DNA of 64,000 nucleotides, taken from the NCBI RefSeq assembly GCF_001613425.1, contig NZ_BDCI01000035.1, positions 124,001 to 188,000 on the forward strand. Reading direction: 5' to 3'. Position 1 is the stretch's first letter; each line of letters opens with the position of its first letter. The notes beneath the pieces were generated by a model, which was not told the DNA's origin, did no database searches, and saw only the letters and a list, made by a program, of their open reading frames with translations. The position numbers were made by a program, and so were the translations under genes. Source of the stretch: Nocardia vulneris. Its GTDB lineage: Bacteria; Actinomycetota; Actinomycetes; Mycobacteriales; Mycobacteriaceae. Positions 1 through 10,900 of the stretch are shown here, piece after piece.

Positions 1-750
1 ACCGTGATCGGCCAGCACCTCGGCTGGCGCGCCGCGTTCTGGACCGTCGCGATCATGTCCGCCCTGGCGATGCTCGGCGTGCTCACCAAGATCCCCGCCG
101 GACGCGCCGAGACCACACCGGATCTGCGCAAAGAACTGCGCAGCATGGTGAATCCACGGCTCTGGCTCGCCTACGCCACCACCGCCCTCGCCACCGCCGC
201 CCTCCTGGCCAGCTTCGCCTACCTCGGCGCGCTGCTCGCCGAAACCACCGGCCTGCACGGGTTCTGGATCCCGATCGTGCTCGCCGTGTACGGCGTCGGC
301 AGCTTCCTCGGCATCGTCATCGGTGGGCGCACCGCCGACGCGCATCCCGTGCGCACCCTCTACATCGGCGTCACCGGCCTGATCATCACCTCGGTTCTGC
401 TGGCCCTCGCCGCCGAATACCCGGCGCCCGTCGTGGTGCTCGCATTCCTGTTGGGCGCCTTCGGTTTCGGCACCAACCCCACCCTCAACAGCCGCGTCTT
501 CAACCTCGCCGCCGACGGCCCCACCCTGGCCCCCGCCTTCAACGTCTCATCCTTCAACATCGGCATCACCGTCGGCCCCTGGCTCGGCGGACTCGCCATC
601 GGCGCCGGACTCGGCTACGCCAGCGTCGCCTGGATCGGCGCCGCCATAGGCCTGGCCGCACTGGCCACCATCACCTGCGAACAGCTACTCCCCAAGCCGA
701 TCGAGGCCTCCACCGTCACCGACCACCCGACCCCTGCCCTCACCCACTGA
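1..750 (+). CDS. MFS transporter, C-terminal part (5' end outside window)
   Basis: This is the C-terminal part of a major facilitator superfamily permease. The reading frame is open to the first base of the window, so the apparent GTG at position 4 is internal. About seven hydrophobic helices remain, with a short basic loop (GGRTADAHP) after the second complete one, which fits the second six-helix bundle of a 12-TM transporter. The composition resembles drug-efflux (DHA1, Cmx/AraJ-like) members, but the substrate cannot be told from this part. The C-terminus is a short hydrophilic tail. No downstream partner is present: the next 440 bases are non-coding. Confidence 0.85.
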   Translation, partial: TVIGQHLGWRAAFWTVAIMSALAMLGVLTKIPAGRAETTPDLRKELRSMVNPRLWLAYATTALATAALLASFAYLGALLAETTGLHGFWIPIVLAVYGVGSFLGIVIGGRTADAHPVRTLYIGVTGLIITSVLLALAAEYPAPVVVLAFLLGAFGFGTNPTLNSRVFNLAADGPTLAPAFNVSSFNIGITVGPWLGGLAIGAGLGYASVAWIGAAIGLAALATITCEQLLPKPIEASTVTDHPTPALTH

Positions 751-784
751 CCCGGAAGAGATGCGGGCGGCAGCGAGCCCCCAC

Positions 785-836
785 CCGCACCCCTTCTGAC
801 GTGTCGCACCCGCTGTGGCCTGCCACAGCCGGGTAA
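785..836. repeat. Palindromic intergenic repeat family 1, copy A (degenerate)
   Basis: The core arms are GCACCCGCTGTGG (806-818) and CCACAGCCGGGT (823-834) around a CCTG-containing loop. The left flank CCGCACCCCTTCTGAC matches the left outer arm of copies B (1057-1128) and C (14086-14157). The right outer arm is lost. It lies just downstream of the MFS gene. Confidence 0.7.
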
Positions 837-875
837 GTTCACGCAGCGATCCCGCACTTGGCGAGTTGGCACACC

Positions 876-953
876 TGGTCAGACGATCACCAGGACCTGG
901 TGGCGGAACCCTCTCGGCCGATGCCGCCACCATTTCCTCCTGATCAACCGCCC
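876..953. repeat. Palindromic intergenic repeat family 2, degenerate copy
   Basis: The left arm (876-907) and right arm (922-953) resemble the near-perfect hairpin at 25173-25251. They share CAGACGATCACCAGG, TGGTGGCGG and TGCCGCCACCATT with it, and the loop is also about 14 nt. Several mismatches weaken the stem, so this looks like a decayed copy. Confidence 0.65.
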
Positions 954-1056
954 AACTCGACACACCGCGCGACACGCTGACCGCTAGCCCCATCCGAGCT
1001 ACCGCGGAACGGAGGCAACGGGCCCGTGGGCCATCGGTCGCCACACAGTGACCTAC

Positions 1057-1147
1057 CCGCACCCTTTCTGTCCTCCCGCACCCGCTGTGGCCTGCCACAG
1101 CGGGTGCGAGGCGTCAAAACCCGTGCGGTACGTCAAAACTGGTGCGG
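1057..1147. repeat. Palindromic intergenic repeat family 1, copy B, with duplicated outer arm
   Basis: The core is a perfect 13-bp inverted repeat, GCACCCGCTGTGG (1078-1090) and CCACAGCGGGTGC (1095-1107), with a CCTG loop. The outer arms CCGCACCC (from 1057) and CCGTGCGG (ending 1128) extend it imperfectly. The right outer arm unit CGTCAAAACCCGTGCGG (1112-1128) is repeated with two changes at 1131-1147. The element sits 45-135 bases beyond the dnaE stop and could also act as its terminator. Apart from copies A and B and the family 2 copy, nothing else is recognised in 751-1191. Confidence 0.75.
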
Positions 1148-1191
1148 CGGTTCGGGGCACACCCCTCCCGGCGGAGGGCGGAGGGTTGGGC

Positions 1192-4100
1192 TCAGACTGC
1201 CAGGCAGCCCGGGCCGAGCAGCGCTTTCAAATCGCCCATCAATGCCGAGGAGGGGGAGACGCGCAGGCTGTCGTCGAGTTTCAGGAGGGTGGTTTTGTCG
1301 CGGGCGCCTACGTGGCGGATGTGCACGTCGGCGGTGCCGGGGTGGCGGGACAGGACGCGCTTGAGTTCGCCGATCTTGTCGGGGGTGCACAGGCGGGTGG
1401 AGAGGGTGACGGCGAGCGGTTTGGCCACGCCGATGGAGGACAGGTCGGGGACGGCGAGGTCGTTGGCGATGAGCGAGATGCGATCGTCGCGGACCGAGAC
1501 CCGCGCCTTCACCAGCACCACCGCGTCCTCGACCACGTCCATGCCGTAGACCGAGTAGGCCTGCGGGAAGAACAGCACCTCGATACCACCGGAGAGGTCT
1601 TCGAGCTGCGCGGACGCCCAGGCGAGACCGTTCTTGTTGATGCGCCGGTTGACCGAGGCGAGGATGCCGCCGAGGGTCACCTGCGCGCCGTCCTTGATAT
1701 CGCCTTCGAGGATGGCGGGGATCTGCGTATCCGCCTGCGCCGCGAGCACATGCTCGACGCCGTTGAGCGGATGCCCGGACACGTACAGGCCGAGCATCTC
1801 GCGCTCGAGGGCCAGCTTGTGCTTGGACTCCCACTCGTCGTCGGGCACCTTCACGTTGAACACCGAGGCCACCGACTCGTCCGCGTCGACGCCGCCGAAC
1901 AGGTCGAACTGCCCGATCGCCTCGGCCTTCTTGGTGGACATCACCGCGTCGATGGCATCGGAGTGCACCAGCAGCAGACCCTTGCGCGGGTGCCCGAGCG
2001 AGTCGAATCCGCCTGCCTTGATGAGGGATTCGGTGACCTTCTTGGTACAGGCGATCGCGTCGATCTTGTTCAGGTAGTCGGAGAAGTCGGTGAACTTCGA
2101 CTTCTCCTTACGCGCGGCGATGATCGAGGACACCACGTTGGCGCCGACGTTGCGCACCGCGCCGAGGCCGAACCGGATGTCCTTGCCGACCGAGGCGAAG
2201 TTCAGCTCGGACTCGTTGACGTCCGGCGGCAGCACGGTGATGCCCAGGCGGCGGCAGTCCGACAGGTAGACCGCGGCCTTGTCCTTGTCGTCACCGACGG
2301 AGGTGAGCAGCCCGGCCATGTATTCGGCCGGGTAGTTGGCCTTGAGGTAGGCGGTCCAGAAGGAGACCAGGCCGTAGCCCGCGGCGTGCGACTTGTTGAA
2401 CGCGTAGCCGGCGAACGGAAGGATGGTGTCCCACAGGGCCTTCACCGCGGCCTCGGAGAACCCGTTGTTCGTCATGCCCTCGTGGAAGCCCTTGTACTCG
2501 GCTTCGAGCACCTCGAGCTTCTTCTTGCCCATGGCCTTACGCAGTGCGTCGGCCTTGCCCATGGTGTAGCTGGCGACCTTCTGGGCGATGAACATGATCT
2601 GCTCTTGGTAGACGATCAGGCCGTAGGTCTCGGCGAGAATGTCCTTCAGCGGCTCTTCGAGCTCCGGATGGATCGGTTTGATCTCCTGCCGCCCGTTCTT
2701 GCGGTCGGCGTAGTCGTTGTGCGCGTTCATGCCCATCGGGCCGGGGCGGTACAGCGCGAGCACCGCGACGATGTCGTTGAAGCCGGTCGGCTGCATGCGC
2801 CGCAGCAGGTCGCGCATCGGGCCACCGTCGAGCTGGAAGACGCCGAGCGTGTCACCGCGGGACAGCAATTCGTAGGTCGCGGGATCGTCCAGCGGCAGGT
2901 TGTCCATGTCGAGGTCGACGCCGCGGTTGGCCTTGATGTTGTCCAGCGCGTCACCGATGACGGTGAGGTTGCGCAGGCCGAGGAAGTCCATCTTCAGCAG
3001 GCCGATGGCCTCGCAGGACGGGTAGTCCCAGCCGGTGATGATGGCGCCGTCCTGGGCCCGCTTCCACACCGGGATCGCGTCGGTCAGCGGCTCGGAGGAC
3101 ATGATGACCGCGCAGGCGTGCACGCCGGCGTTGCGGATCAGGCCCTCGAGGCCGCGAGCGGTCTCGTAGATCTTCGCGACATCGGGGTTGGTGCTGATCA
3201 GCTCGCGGACCTCGGCGGCTTCCTTGTACCGCTCGTGATCGGGATCGGTGATGCCGGCCACCGAGATGTCCTTGGCCATGATCGGCGGCGGCAGCGCCTT
3301 GGAGATCTGGTCGGCGATGGCGAAACCGGGCTGGCCGAACAGGACTCGCGCGGAGTCCTTGATCGCGGCCTTGGTCTTGATGGTGCCGAAGGTGATCACC
3401 TGGGCGACCCGGTCGCTGCCCCACTTCTCGGTGGCGTAGCGGACCATCTCACCGCGGCGGCGATCGTCGAAGTCGATATCGATATCGGGCGCGGACGGGC
3501 GTTCCGGGTTCAGGAACCGCTCGAACAGCAGGCCGTGCGGGATCGGGTCGATATTGGTGATGCCCAGCGCGTAGGCGACCAGCGACCCGGCCGCCGAACC
3601 ACGGCCGGGACCGACCCGGATGCCGACCTCTTTCGCGTGCGAGACGAGGTCACCGACGACGAGGAAGTAGGCCGGGAAGCCCTTCTGCTTGATGACGTCG
3701 AGCTCGAAGTAGGCGCGGCTGTAGTACTCCTCGGGCACACCGCCGGGGAACCGGCGCTCGAGGCCGCGGTCGACCTCTTTGCGCAGCCACGAATCCTGGT
3801 CCTCCCCCTCGGGCACCGGGAACACCGGCATCCGGTCCTTGAAGGCCCACACGTCGTCGTAGGACTGCACCCGCTCACCGATGAGCACGGTGTTGTCGCA
3901 GGCGCCGGGCACCTCCGCGTCCCACAGCGCGCGCATCTCCTCGGCGGACTTCAGGAAGTAGCCGTCACCGTCGAATTTGAACCTGGTCGGGTCGGAGAGC
4001 GTCTTGCCGGTCTGAATGCACAGCAGCGCTTCGTGGTTGGTGGACTGGTCCTTGGTGACGTAGTGGCAGTCGTTGGTGGCCAGCGGCGGGATGCCGAGCT

Positions 4101-4740
4101 TGCGGCCGACCTCGAGCAGACCCTCGCGGACCCGGCGTTCGATGGACAGCCCGTGGTCCATGATCTCGAGGAAGAAATTGTCCTTACCGAAGATCTCCTG
4201 CCACTTGGCCGCGGCCTCCAGGGCCTCCCGGTCGTGGCCCAGGCGCAGCCTGGTCTGCACCTCACCCGAGGGGCAGCCGGTGGTCGCGATGATGCCCTCG
4301 GCGTACTGGGCGATGATCTCCTCGTCCATCCGCGCCCACTTGCCGAGCTGGCCCTCGAGCGAGGCCAGCGACGAGAGCTTGAACAGGTTGCGCAGACCGG
4401 TCGCGGTCTCGGCGACCATGGTCATGTGGGTGTAGGCGCCGGAGCCCGAGACGTCGTCGCCCTTCTGGCTCGGATCGCCCCACTGCACGCGTTTGGTGTC
4501 GAAGCGGGAGGCGGGCGCGATGTAGGCCTCGATGCCGATGATCGGCTTGATGTCGGCTTTCTTCGCCGAGTTGTAGAACTCGGAGGCGCCGTACATGTTG
4601 CCGTGGTCGGTCATCCCGACCGCGTTCATTCCCAGCCGTTTCGCCTCCGCGAACAGGGGCGAAATCTTTGCCGCACCATCGAGCATGGAGTACTCGGTGT
4701 GGTTGTGCAGGTGAACGAACGATCCGGACGAGGCGGCCAA
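1192..4740 (-). CDS. dnaE: DNA polymerase III alpha subunit (replicative, DnaE1 type)
   Basis: Catalytic subunit of the replicative DNA polymerase. The N-terminus has the PHP domain signature ([15 protein letters not shown], then MTDHGNMYG), which in mycobacterial DnaE1 is the proofreading exonuclease. The polymerase acidic motif PDIDIDF is at about residue 420, and a C-terminal OB-fold ([10 protein letters not shown]) follows near residue 1000. I chose TTG at 4740, giving 1182 aa, close to the roughly 1184 aa of M. tuberculosis DnaE1 from memory. GGGAGGAAGG lies 6-7 bases upstream of this TTG. The upstream in-frame ATG at 4794 would lie before a TAGAAT -10-like box, so it is unlikely. The gene stands alone, separated from neighbours by non-coding DNA on both sides. 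Confidence 0.97.
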   Translation of the reverse strand: MAASSGSFVHLHNHTEYSMLDGAAKISPLFAEAKRLGMNAVGMTDHGNMYGASEFYNSAKKADIKPIIGIEAYIAPASRFDTKRVQWGDPSQKGDDVSGSGAYTHMTMVAETATGLRNLFKLSSLASLEGQLGKWARMDEEIIAQYAEGIIATTGCPSGEVQTRLRLGHDREALEAAAKWQEIFGKDNFFLEIMDHGLSIERRVREGLLEVGRKLGIPPLATNDCHYVTKDQSTNHEALLCIQTGKTLSDPTRFKFDGDGYFLKSAEEMRALWDAEVPGACDNTVLIGERVQSYDDVWAFKDRMPVFPVPEGEDQDSWLRKEVDRGLERRFPGGVPEEYYSRAYFELDVIKQKGFPAYFLVVGDLVSHAKEVGIRVGPGRGSAAGSLVAYALGITNIDPIPHGLLFERFLNPERPSAPDIDIDFDDRRRGEMVRYATEKWGSDRVAQVITFGTIKTKAAIKDSARVLFGQPGFAIADQISKALPPPIMAKDISVAGITDPDHERYKEAAEVRELISTNPDVAKIYETARGLEGLIRNAGVHACAVIMSSEPLTDAIPVWKRAQDGAIITGWDYPSCEAIGLLKMDFLGLRNLTVIGDALDNIKANRGVDLDMDNLPLDDPATYELLSRGDTLGVFQLDGGPMRDLLRRMQPTGFNDIVAVLALYRPGPMGMNAHNDYADRKNGRQEIKPIHPELEEPLKDILAETYGLIVYQEQIMFIAQKVASYTMGKADALRKAMGKKKLEVLEAEYKGFHEGMTNNGFSEAAVKALWDTILPFAGYAFNKSHAAGYGLVSFWTAYLKANYPAEYMAGLLTSVGDDKDKAAVYLSDCRRLGITVLPPDVNESELNFASVGKDIRFGLGAVRNVGANVVSSIIAARKEKSKFTDFSDYLNKIDAIACTKKVTESLIKAGGFDSLGHPRKGLLLVHSDAIDAVMSTKKAEAIGQFDLFGGVDADESVASVFNVKVPDDEWESKHKLALEREMLGLYVSGHPLNGVEHVLAAQADTQIPAILEGDIKDGAQVTLGGILASVNRRINKNGLAWASAQLEDLSGGIEVLFFPQAYSVYGMDVVEDAVVLVKARVSVRDDRISLIANDLAVPDLSSIGVAKPLAVTLSTRLCTPDKIGELKRVLSRHPGTADVHIRHVGARDKTTLLKLDDSLRVSPSSALMGDLKALLGPGCLAV

Positions 4741-4783
4741 GACGGTCCTTCCTCCCAAGGTCTCGACGGGGGTTGGCCTAGCG

Positions 4784-4789
4784 ATTCTA
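4784..4789 (-). promoter_or_regulatory. Putative -10 element of dnaE
   Basis: On the minus strand this reads TAGAAT, a TANNNT-type actinobacterial -10 box, 44 bases upstream of the TTG start. No clear -35 is visible. The rest of 4741-5097 holds the dnaE ribosome binding site and the start region of the divergent secreted-protein gene, and no other gene. Confidence 0.35.
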
Positions 4790-5097
4790 GGCACGTCGGT
4801 ACGACATTTTTTTCGAGGCGCGCGCGGCGCATCGAGACATCCCAGGAGCCCCCGGCGTGTCGGTGTCGAAGATCACCGGCGCGTCCGGCAAGACCCCCGC
4901 AGAGAGTCCGATTTCCGCGAGCGACGTCCAGCGCGGACCGCCCGACCCTACTCGACGCGAACGGCCGCGTCGGTCACCGCCGGACCACACGGTGCTGCCC
5001 CCGGAATCGAGGGCAGCAAATCGGGGATGACACCGCGGCATCGGGGGCATAGTCACTACAGACAGACACGGGTGTTCCCAATCCTGCCGAGGTATTG

Positions 5098-5538
5098 ATG
5101 ATTTCGCTCAAAGCACTGTTCGCCGTTCCCGCCGTCGCCGTCGCGACCCTGGTCGCGACCGCCGCCCCGGCCGCCGCCCAGCTGCACGACTCGTTCGCGA
5201 CCGTCTACTCGTTCAGCCAGGGGTTGTGCGTCGCGTCGGTCAGTTCCGGCGTCACCGGCAACGCCTATCCGGAACACGCCGGGTTCTACGTGGCGACCAC
5301 GATGTACGGCGTAGGCGGCTGCACTCTGCCGCTCACGCTCAACTGGCGCAACGTGGACACCGGCGAGACCGGCACGTTCACGGTGACCGCGCAGGGCCCC
5401 GGATATTGGAGCAACAGCGGCCGTTCGGCGCTGTTCCATCCGGGCCTGGGCAAGTTCACCGCGACGTTGACGGTCGGGGCCGCGCATATCCCGGAACCCG
5501 GCGAGGTCGAGTTCCGGGTCGACAAGTACCAGGGCTGA
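5098..5538 (+). CDS. Small secreted protein of unknown function
   Basis: A 146-residue protein with a classical Sec signal peptide: a short basic start, a hydrophobic stretch (residues 5-22) and an AAPAAA-type cleavage region near residue 26. The mature part of about 120 residues is predicted beta-rich. It has two cysteines (GLCVAS, GGCTLP) that could form one disulfide. ATG at 5098 has GAGG five bases upstream; the TTG at 5095 is the alternative. I do not recognise the family. It has no obvious operon partner, since the kinase gene starts 127 bases downstream. Confidence 0.8.
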   Translation: MISLKALFAVPAVAVATLVATAAPAAAQLHDSFATVYSFSQGLCVASVSSGVTGNAYPEHAGFYVATTMYGVGGCTLPLTLNWRNVDTGETGTFTVTAQGPGYWSNSGRSALFHPGLGKFTATLTVGAAHIPEPGEVEFRVDKYQG

Positions 5539-5665
5539 CGCGGCGCACAAAGTCGCGTCCGCACGCCCGGGTACGAGGACAGCACATGCGCGGCACCGGT
5601 ATACGAGCGGTGCCCGGGCGCGATAATCGGCGGATGAACGAAGTTCCGGCGCTATCGGCCGCGCG

Positions 5666-6865
5666 GTGACGGCGACCATCGTCGCCCTCGTGGTCTCGGC
5701 CGCCATGATCGCGGGGGCGCTGGTGATCTGGCCGCGCACCCGCCGGGTGGTCACCACGCCGGCCGAGCGCGCGGTGCACACCGCGCTGCACACCGCGTCG
5801 CTGGCGGCGATTCCGCTGCGCCGCGGGCTCACCGAGCAGTCGGCACGCGAATCCGCGCCGCACCTGCGGGTGCTCACCGGCGCCGAGGCGCTCGGCATCG
5901 CCGACCCGGACGGCACGCTGCTCGCCTGGGACGGACCGCACGCCGAACTCGCCGAGCATTTCACCGAGGCGGCCAAGCGGGCGGTCACCGGCGAACGGCC
6001 GGTGCTCGTCGCCGGGCCGGGTAGCAGCGAGCACGCCGGTCGCACGCTGCTCGCGCAGCCGCTGCTGATCGAGAGCACCGGGGTGGCGGGGGCGATCGGC
6101 GTCGTCACCACCGGCCGCCCCGGGCCGGGCTGGCTCGGCGCGGTGGCCGAGGTCGCTCGATACGCTTGCGGCCAACTGGAATTGGCCGAGCTGGACGCCT
6201 CCCGGGCCCGGCTCGATCGCGCCGAGGTGCGCGCGCTGCGCGCCCAGATCAGCCCGCATTTCATCTACAACGCGCTGAACACGATCGCCTCGTTCGTGCG
6301 CACCGACCCGGATCGGGCCCGCGAACTGATCCTGGAATTCGCCGACTTCACCCGCTATTCGTTCCGCGCCGCGGGCGAATTCACCGTGCTGGCCGACGAA
6401 CTGCGCAATATCGAGCGCTATCTCGCGCTCGAACGCGCCCGCTTCGGCGACGCGCTCGACGTCCGGTTGCAGATCGCGCCGGAGGTGCTCGGCGTGGTGC
6501 TGCCCTTCCTCGCGCTGCAGCCACTGGTGGAGAACGCGGTCCGGCACGGCCTGGCGGGCGCGGCGCGCGGCGGCACGGTGCACATCACCGCGGCCGACGC
6601 GGGCACCGATTGCCTGATCAGTGTCGAGGACGACGGCGTCGGCATGGATCCGGAACTGCTCCGCTCGGGCGCGCTCGACGCCGTCGAAACCGGTAAGGGC
6701 CCGGCCGGTTCCGGTGAGTCCGCGCATGTCGGCCTGGCCAATGTGGACGACCGGCTGCGCGCCGCCTTCGGCAACGACTACGGCCTGACCGTCGAGACCG
6801 CGCCCGGCGCGGGCACCAAGGTCTCGCTGCGCGTGCCGAAGTTCCGCGCGGGCATCCAGGCGTGA
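5666..6865 (+). CDS. LytS/YehU-type sensor histidine kinase
   Basis: A two-component sensor kinase of 399 aa. One N-terminal transmembrane segment (about residues 4-22) is followed by a GAF-like sensory region (about 60-165). The His_kinase (PF06580-type) motif SPHFIYNALN has the phospho-accepting His at residue 198. An HATPase domain follows with LVENAVRHG, DDGVGM and GLANVDDRL. The family pairs with LytTR response regulators. The matching regulator here (12917-13714) is separated by three genes on the same strand, so the pairing is inferred. The GTG start has no strong ribosome binding site. The downstream gene begins after 47 bases. Confidence 0.9.
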   Translation: MTATIVALVVSAAMIAGALVIWPRTRRVVTTPAERAVHTALHTASLAAIPLRRGLTEQSARESAPHLRVLTGAEALGIADPDGTLLAWDGPHAELAEHFTEAAKRAVTGERPVLVAGPGSSEHAGRTLLAQPLLIESTGVAGAIGVVTTGRPGPGWLGAVAEVARYACGQLELAELDASRARLDRAEVRALRAQISPHFIYNALNTIASFVRTDPDRARELILEFADFTRYSFRAAGEFTVLADELRNIERYLALERARFGDALDVRLQIAPEVLGVVLPFLALQPLVENAVRHGLAGAARGGTVHITAADAGTDCLISVEDDGVGMDPELLRSGALDAVETGKGPAGSGESAHVGLANVDDRLRAAFGNDYGLTVETAPGAGTKVSLRVPKFRAGIQA

Positions 6866-6912
6866 TGAGGGAAACCAGGCGGCTACCCGGCGCGCTGCCC
6901 TACTGTTGAGCC

Positions 6913-7929
6913 ATGCTGGTCGGCGTCTGCGACTTTCCGGGCAGATACGCCTTCCCACCGACCGGTTACGCGGGGATCGAGCGCTGGCTGTGGGCGGTGG
7001 CCGTCGGCGCGCGCCGCGCGGGGGCCCGCGTGCATCTGCTCGGACCCCAGTGGCGCGGCGAGCTGGCCGGCGAGTGGACCGTGCGGCCGCAGCGGCTGGA
7101 AACGCTGACCGCAACGGAGCTGGCCGAATTCCGCGCTGCCCGCTACGACTTGCTCGTGGCGTGGCACGAATATCCCGCGCGGCCCGCGTGGCGGCAGGCC
7201 TGGCAGGCCCTGGACTGCGCGGTGGCCAGTTTCCAGCACGGCACGAACCGGATGCAGCCCGCGGGCATCTTCGACGGCGAGCGCTCCCGGTTGTACTGCT
7301 ACTCGACGGAAATGATGACGCGCTACACCGCACACCGGCCGCGCGCGGAACTTGCGGTGCATCTGGGCCTCGGCGAGGACGAGCCGCCCGCCGTCGACGG
7401 CACCGGCCTGGTGTGGGTGGGCCGCATCGTCGCCGACAAGGCGCCCCATCTCGCGGTGCTGGCGGCCCGGCTGCTGGGTCGCCGAATCACCTTGGTGGGC
7501 CCGGTATTCGACGACGCCTATCTGCGCGCGCACCGAGATCTGTTCGGCGCGGACCACGTTCGGTTCGCCGGTGAACTCGGCGGTCCCGCGAAGACCGCGG
7601 CCTTCCACGAGGGCGAAGTCTTCGTCTACACCTGTGCCAGGGACTACGTCGAAGCGGGCGCCGCGGTGTTCGGTGAGGCACTGCGGGCGGGCACGCCGGT
7701 CGCCGCGCTGGCCTGGCGTGCGGGCACCTGCGCCGAAGCGGCCCTGTGCGCCGCGTCCGGCCGGATCGCCCGGGTCGAACCGGACGCGTCCGACGCGTGC
7801 GCCGCGGCGGCACTGGCCACCGCGATCGAGGCCGCCGCCACGCTGGACGCCGCGGCGGTACAGGCGGTAGGGCTGGCCAGATTCGATCCCGCGCAACACT
7901 TCCGGGCACTCGCGGGGCTCACGACATGA
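6913..7929 (+). CDS. Glycosyltransferase, GT4-like (GT-B fold)
   Basis: A 338-residue cytoplasmic glycosyltransferase. The N-terminus (VGVCDFPGRYAFPPTGYAGIERW) resembles the acceptor-side opening of family 4 enzymes. The C-terminal half has the nucleotide-sugar domain (GLVWVGRIVADKAPHLAV, then RITLVGP). An E-x7-E-like motif lies in the EAGAAVFGEALRAGTPV segment. Donor and acceptor are unknown. The stop overlaps the next start by 4 bp (ATGA), so it is translationally coupled to the trypsin/NB-ARC gene. It is the first gene of the three-gene cassette between kinase and regulator. Confidence 0.85.
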   Translation: MLVGVCDFPGRYAFPPTGYAGIERWLWAVAVGARRAGARVHLLGPQWRGELAGEWTVRPQRLETLTATELAEFRAARYDLLVAWHEYPARPAWRQAWQALDCAVASFQHGTNRMQPAGIFDGERSRLYCYSTEMMTRYTAHRPRAELAVHLGLGEDEPPAVDGTGLVWVGRIVADKAPHLAVLAARLLGRRITLVGPVFDDAYLRAHRDLFGADHVRFAGELGGPAKTAAFHEGEVFVYTCARDYVEAGAAVFGEALRAGTPVAALAWRAGTCAEAALCAASGRIARVEPDASDACAAAALATAIEAAATLDAAAVQAVGLARFDPAQHFRALAGLTT

Positions 7930-10900
7930 CCGACGCGTCGATCGGACGGCTGATCACCGCGGGTGTCCGCGCCCGGCTGCTCGGCACCGCCTTCGCGGTG
8001 GACGGCGCGACCGTGGTGACGGCGTTCCACTGTGTCGGCGATCGGCACACCGGCGCGGTCCGATTCCCCGAGGCGGCCGTCGATTTCGCGGGCACCCAGG
8101 TGCGGGTGCGTTATGCCGCAGGCGATCCGGTCGCCGACTGCGCCGTGCTGCGCCTGGACGAGCCCAGACCCGATGTGCTGAGCCCACTTCCGCTCGCCAC
8201 CCGGATCACCGCGCGGTTCTGGCGGGCCACCGGGTTTCCGGCCAGCCTGGCCGAGCTGGGACGGATGTCGATCTCCGGGACGATCACCGCGGTGGACGGC
8301 CAATTGCGCGGCGTGCCCGCGGTGCAGCTCTACGCCGAGCAGGCGGTGGGCGGGCTGGCGCTCGGCGGTTTCTCCGGCGCGCCGGTATTCGCCGGCAGCG
8401 CACCGGGAGTCGTCGGGCTGATCCGCTACAACCCGCCCGATCCCGACGCGCCGGATCGTGGCATCGGCGGCATCGTCTTCGCCTGCCCCGCCGCCGCGAT
8501 CACCGCCCTGCTGGACCGGGTCGGGGTGCTGCCGACCATGGACACCAGCCAGGTCGCGGTGCCCGGCCTCGCGGTGGGCGCGACGGCCGCGGGCGGTCAG
8601 GCGACGCTGCCGCCCGATCGCGCCGAGTTCACCGGACGCGCGGAGGCGACCGAAAAGCTCGTCGCCGCATTGACTTCCGCGGGCAGCCGCCCGATCGTGG
8701 CCATTCACGGACAACCCGGCGTCGGCAAGTCCGCGCTCGCCGTGCACGTCGCGCATCGGGTGAGCGCCGCCTTCCCCGACGCGCGCCTGCACATCGATCT
8801 GCGCGGCGCGGACCAGCGCCCCGTCTCGGTCGCGGACGCACTGGAACGCCTGCTGATCGCGCTCGGTCTGCCCGCCGACGCACTGGCCGCGACCCCCGAG
8901 GAACGGTCCGCTCAGTACCGGCGGTTGCTCGCCGGGCTGCGCGCCCTGATCGTGCTCGACAACGCGAGTTCGGCCGCGCAGGTCCGGGACCTGCTGCCGG
9001 ACGCGCCGGGGTGCGCCGTGCTGGTGACCGCACGCCGCCCGATGGCCGCGCTCGACCACGCGCTCACCGTCGCGCTGGACGCGCTCACCGCGGACGAATC
9101 GGCGGCCCTGCTCACGGCGGTGCTCGACGACGACGCACGGGCCACCGACCGGGACGCGCTCGCCGCGGTCGCCCGGTTGTGCGGCTATCTACCGCTGGCC
9201 ATTCGAATCGCGGCCGCCCAGTTACGTTCTCGCCCGCACTGGACGATGGCGCACCTGGCCGGGCGGCTGTCCGACGAACGCCGCAGACTCTCGGTGCTCA
9301 CGGTGGACGATCTCGCGGTGCGCACCAGCTTCGACAGCAGCTATCTCGCGCTCGCGCCGGAACTGGCCACCGCCTTCGCGGCGCTCGGCGCGCTGCGCGG
9401 TCCGGACTTTCCGGCCTGGACCCTGGCCGCCCTGCTGGACATTCCGCTGTACGAGGCCGAAGACCTGCTCGACGCGCTGGTCGACGCCCAGCTGGTCGCC
9501 TTCGCCCGCCGGGACATCACCGGCGGTCACCGGTTTCGCTGCCACGACCTGCTGCGCGTGTACGCGGCGGAGAAAGCGGCCGAACGCTTTTCGAACACCG
9601 AGCGAGCGCAGGGGCGCGGCCGCCTCTTCAGCGGCTACCTCGTGCTGTTGCTCGACGCGATGGCGGCGCTCGGGCCGGGCAAGGATCTGTTCCTCGCCGA
9701 GTCGGTGCCGATCGGATGGCAGCCGCCCGCCGAAATCGTCGCCGCCGCAAGGGCAGCCGGGACGGCCCAGTGGTTCGCGGACGATCGGCCCGGTTTGGTG
9801 GCCGCCGCGCGGCAGGCCTACGACGACGGCCTGTGGCCTTACGTATGGGGCATCGTCGACGTGTTGAACGGGCTGTTCGTCGCGCAGCGGCACGGCGCGG
9901 AGTCCCGCGAGCTCAAGGATCTCGCACTCGCGGCGAGTCGTACCGCCGCCGATCCGGTGGCCGAGGCGGGCGTGTTGTATTCCTACACCGGATATTTCAT
10001 GGGCAAGGGTGCCTACGCCGAGGCGGTCGCGGGGCTGCACGAGGTGATCGAGCGTTATCGCGCACTGGGTATGGCCGACCGCTGGGCACGCACCATGCTG
10101 AGCCTGGCCGTGGTCGAGCGCGACCGCGGGCGGCTCGCCGTCTCCGGTCCGCTGCTCGAACAGTGCATCCAGTTGTTCAGCGCGGGCGAGGATGAACTGA
10201 TCCTCGCCTCCACCCGCCAGAACTACGCCGTGGTGCGACGCGACCAAGGCTATCTGGCCGAGGCCGCGGCCGATCTCGACCGCTGCCTGCCGGTTTTCCT
10301 TGCGCACGGGGACAATTCGGCCTGCGGACGCGGCTTGCACAGCCGCGCGGTGCTGCACCTCTACCTCGGTCGCTTCGCCGACGCCGACGCCGACCTCGCC
10401 ACCGCCCGGCCGCTGTGCGTGCAGGCGGGCGACGCGCGCTGGACCGGGATCGTCGATCTGTTCCGCGCACGCCTGCTCGGCCGGTACGGCCGCTGGGCCG
10501 AGCTGCTCGCCGCATTGCCCGCGTGCGAACGGAATTTCGACGACAGCGACGACGATCTGGGCCGCGCGCAGGTGTGGCGCACGTTCGGCGCGGCCCGCCG
10601 CGCGCTCGGCGACTATCCCGGCGCGCTGCGCGAATATGCCCGCGCCGCAGCGGTGTACGACGCGACCGGCGAGGACCGGATGAAGGCCAAACTGCACTAC
10701 GGCACCGCACTGACCCACCTGCGCTCCGGCGACCCGGCGACCGCCCTGACCGGATTCACCACGGCCGACGAGCTTTTCGCCGAACTCGATGATCAGCCCT
10801 GGTTGTTGTGCACGCGGCGCTGGTTGGTCACCTTGCGGCCGGATCGGCCGGGCGGCTGGCCGGAGGTCCGGTCCCGCGCCGAGCAGTTGATCGACCGAGC

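Noticed and set aside
1048-5052. A 1334-codon open frame on the plus strand opposite dnaE
   Set aside because: It is antisense to a clear dnaE and made of repetitive low-complexity residues (V, G, D, R, H), an effect of high GC.
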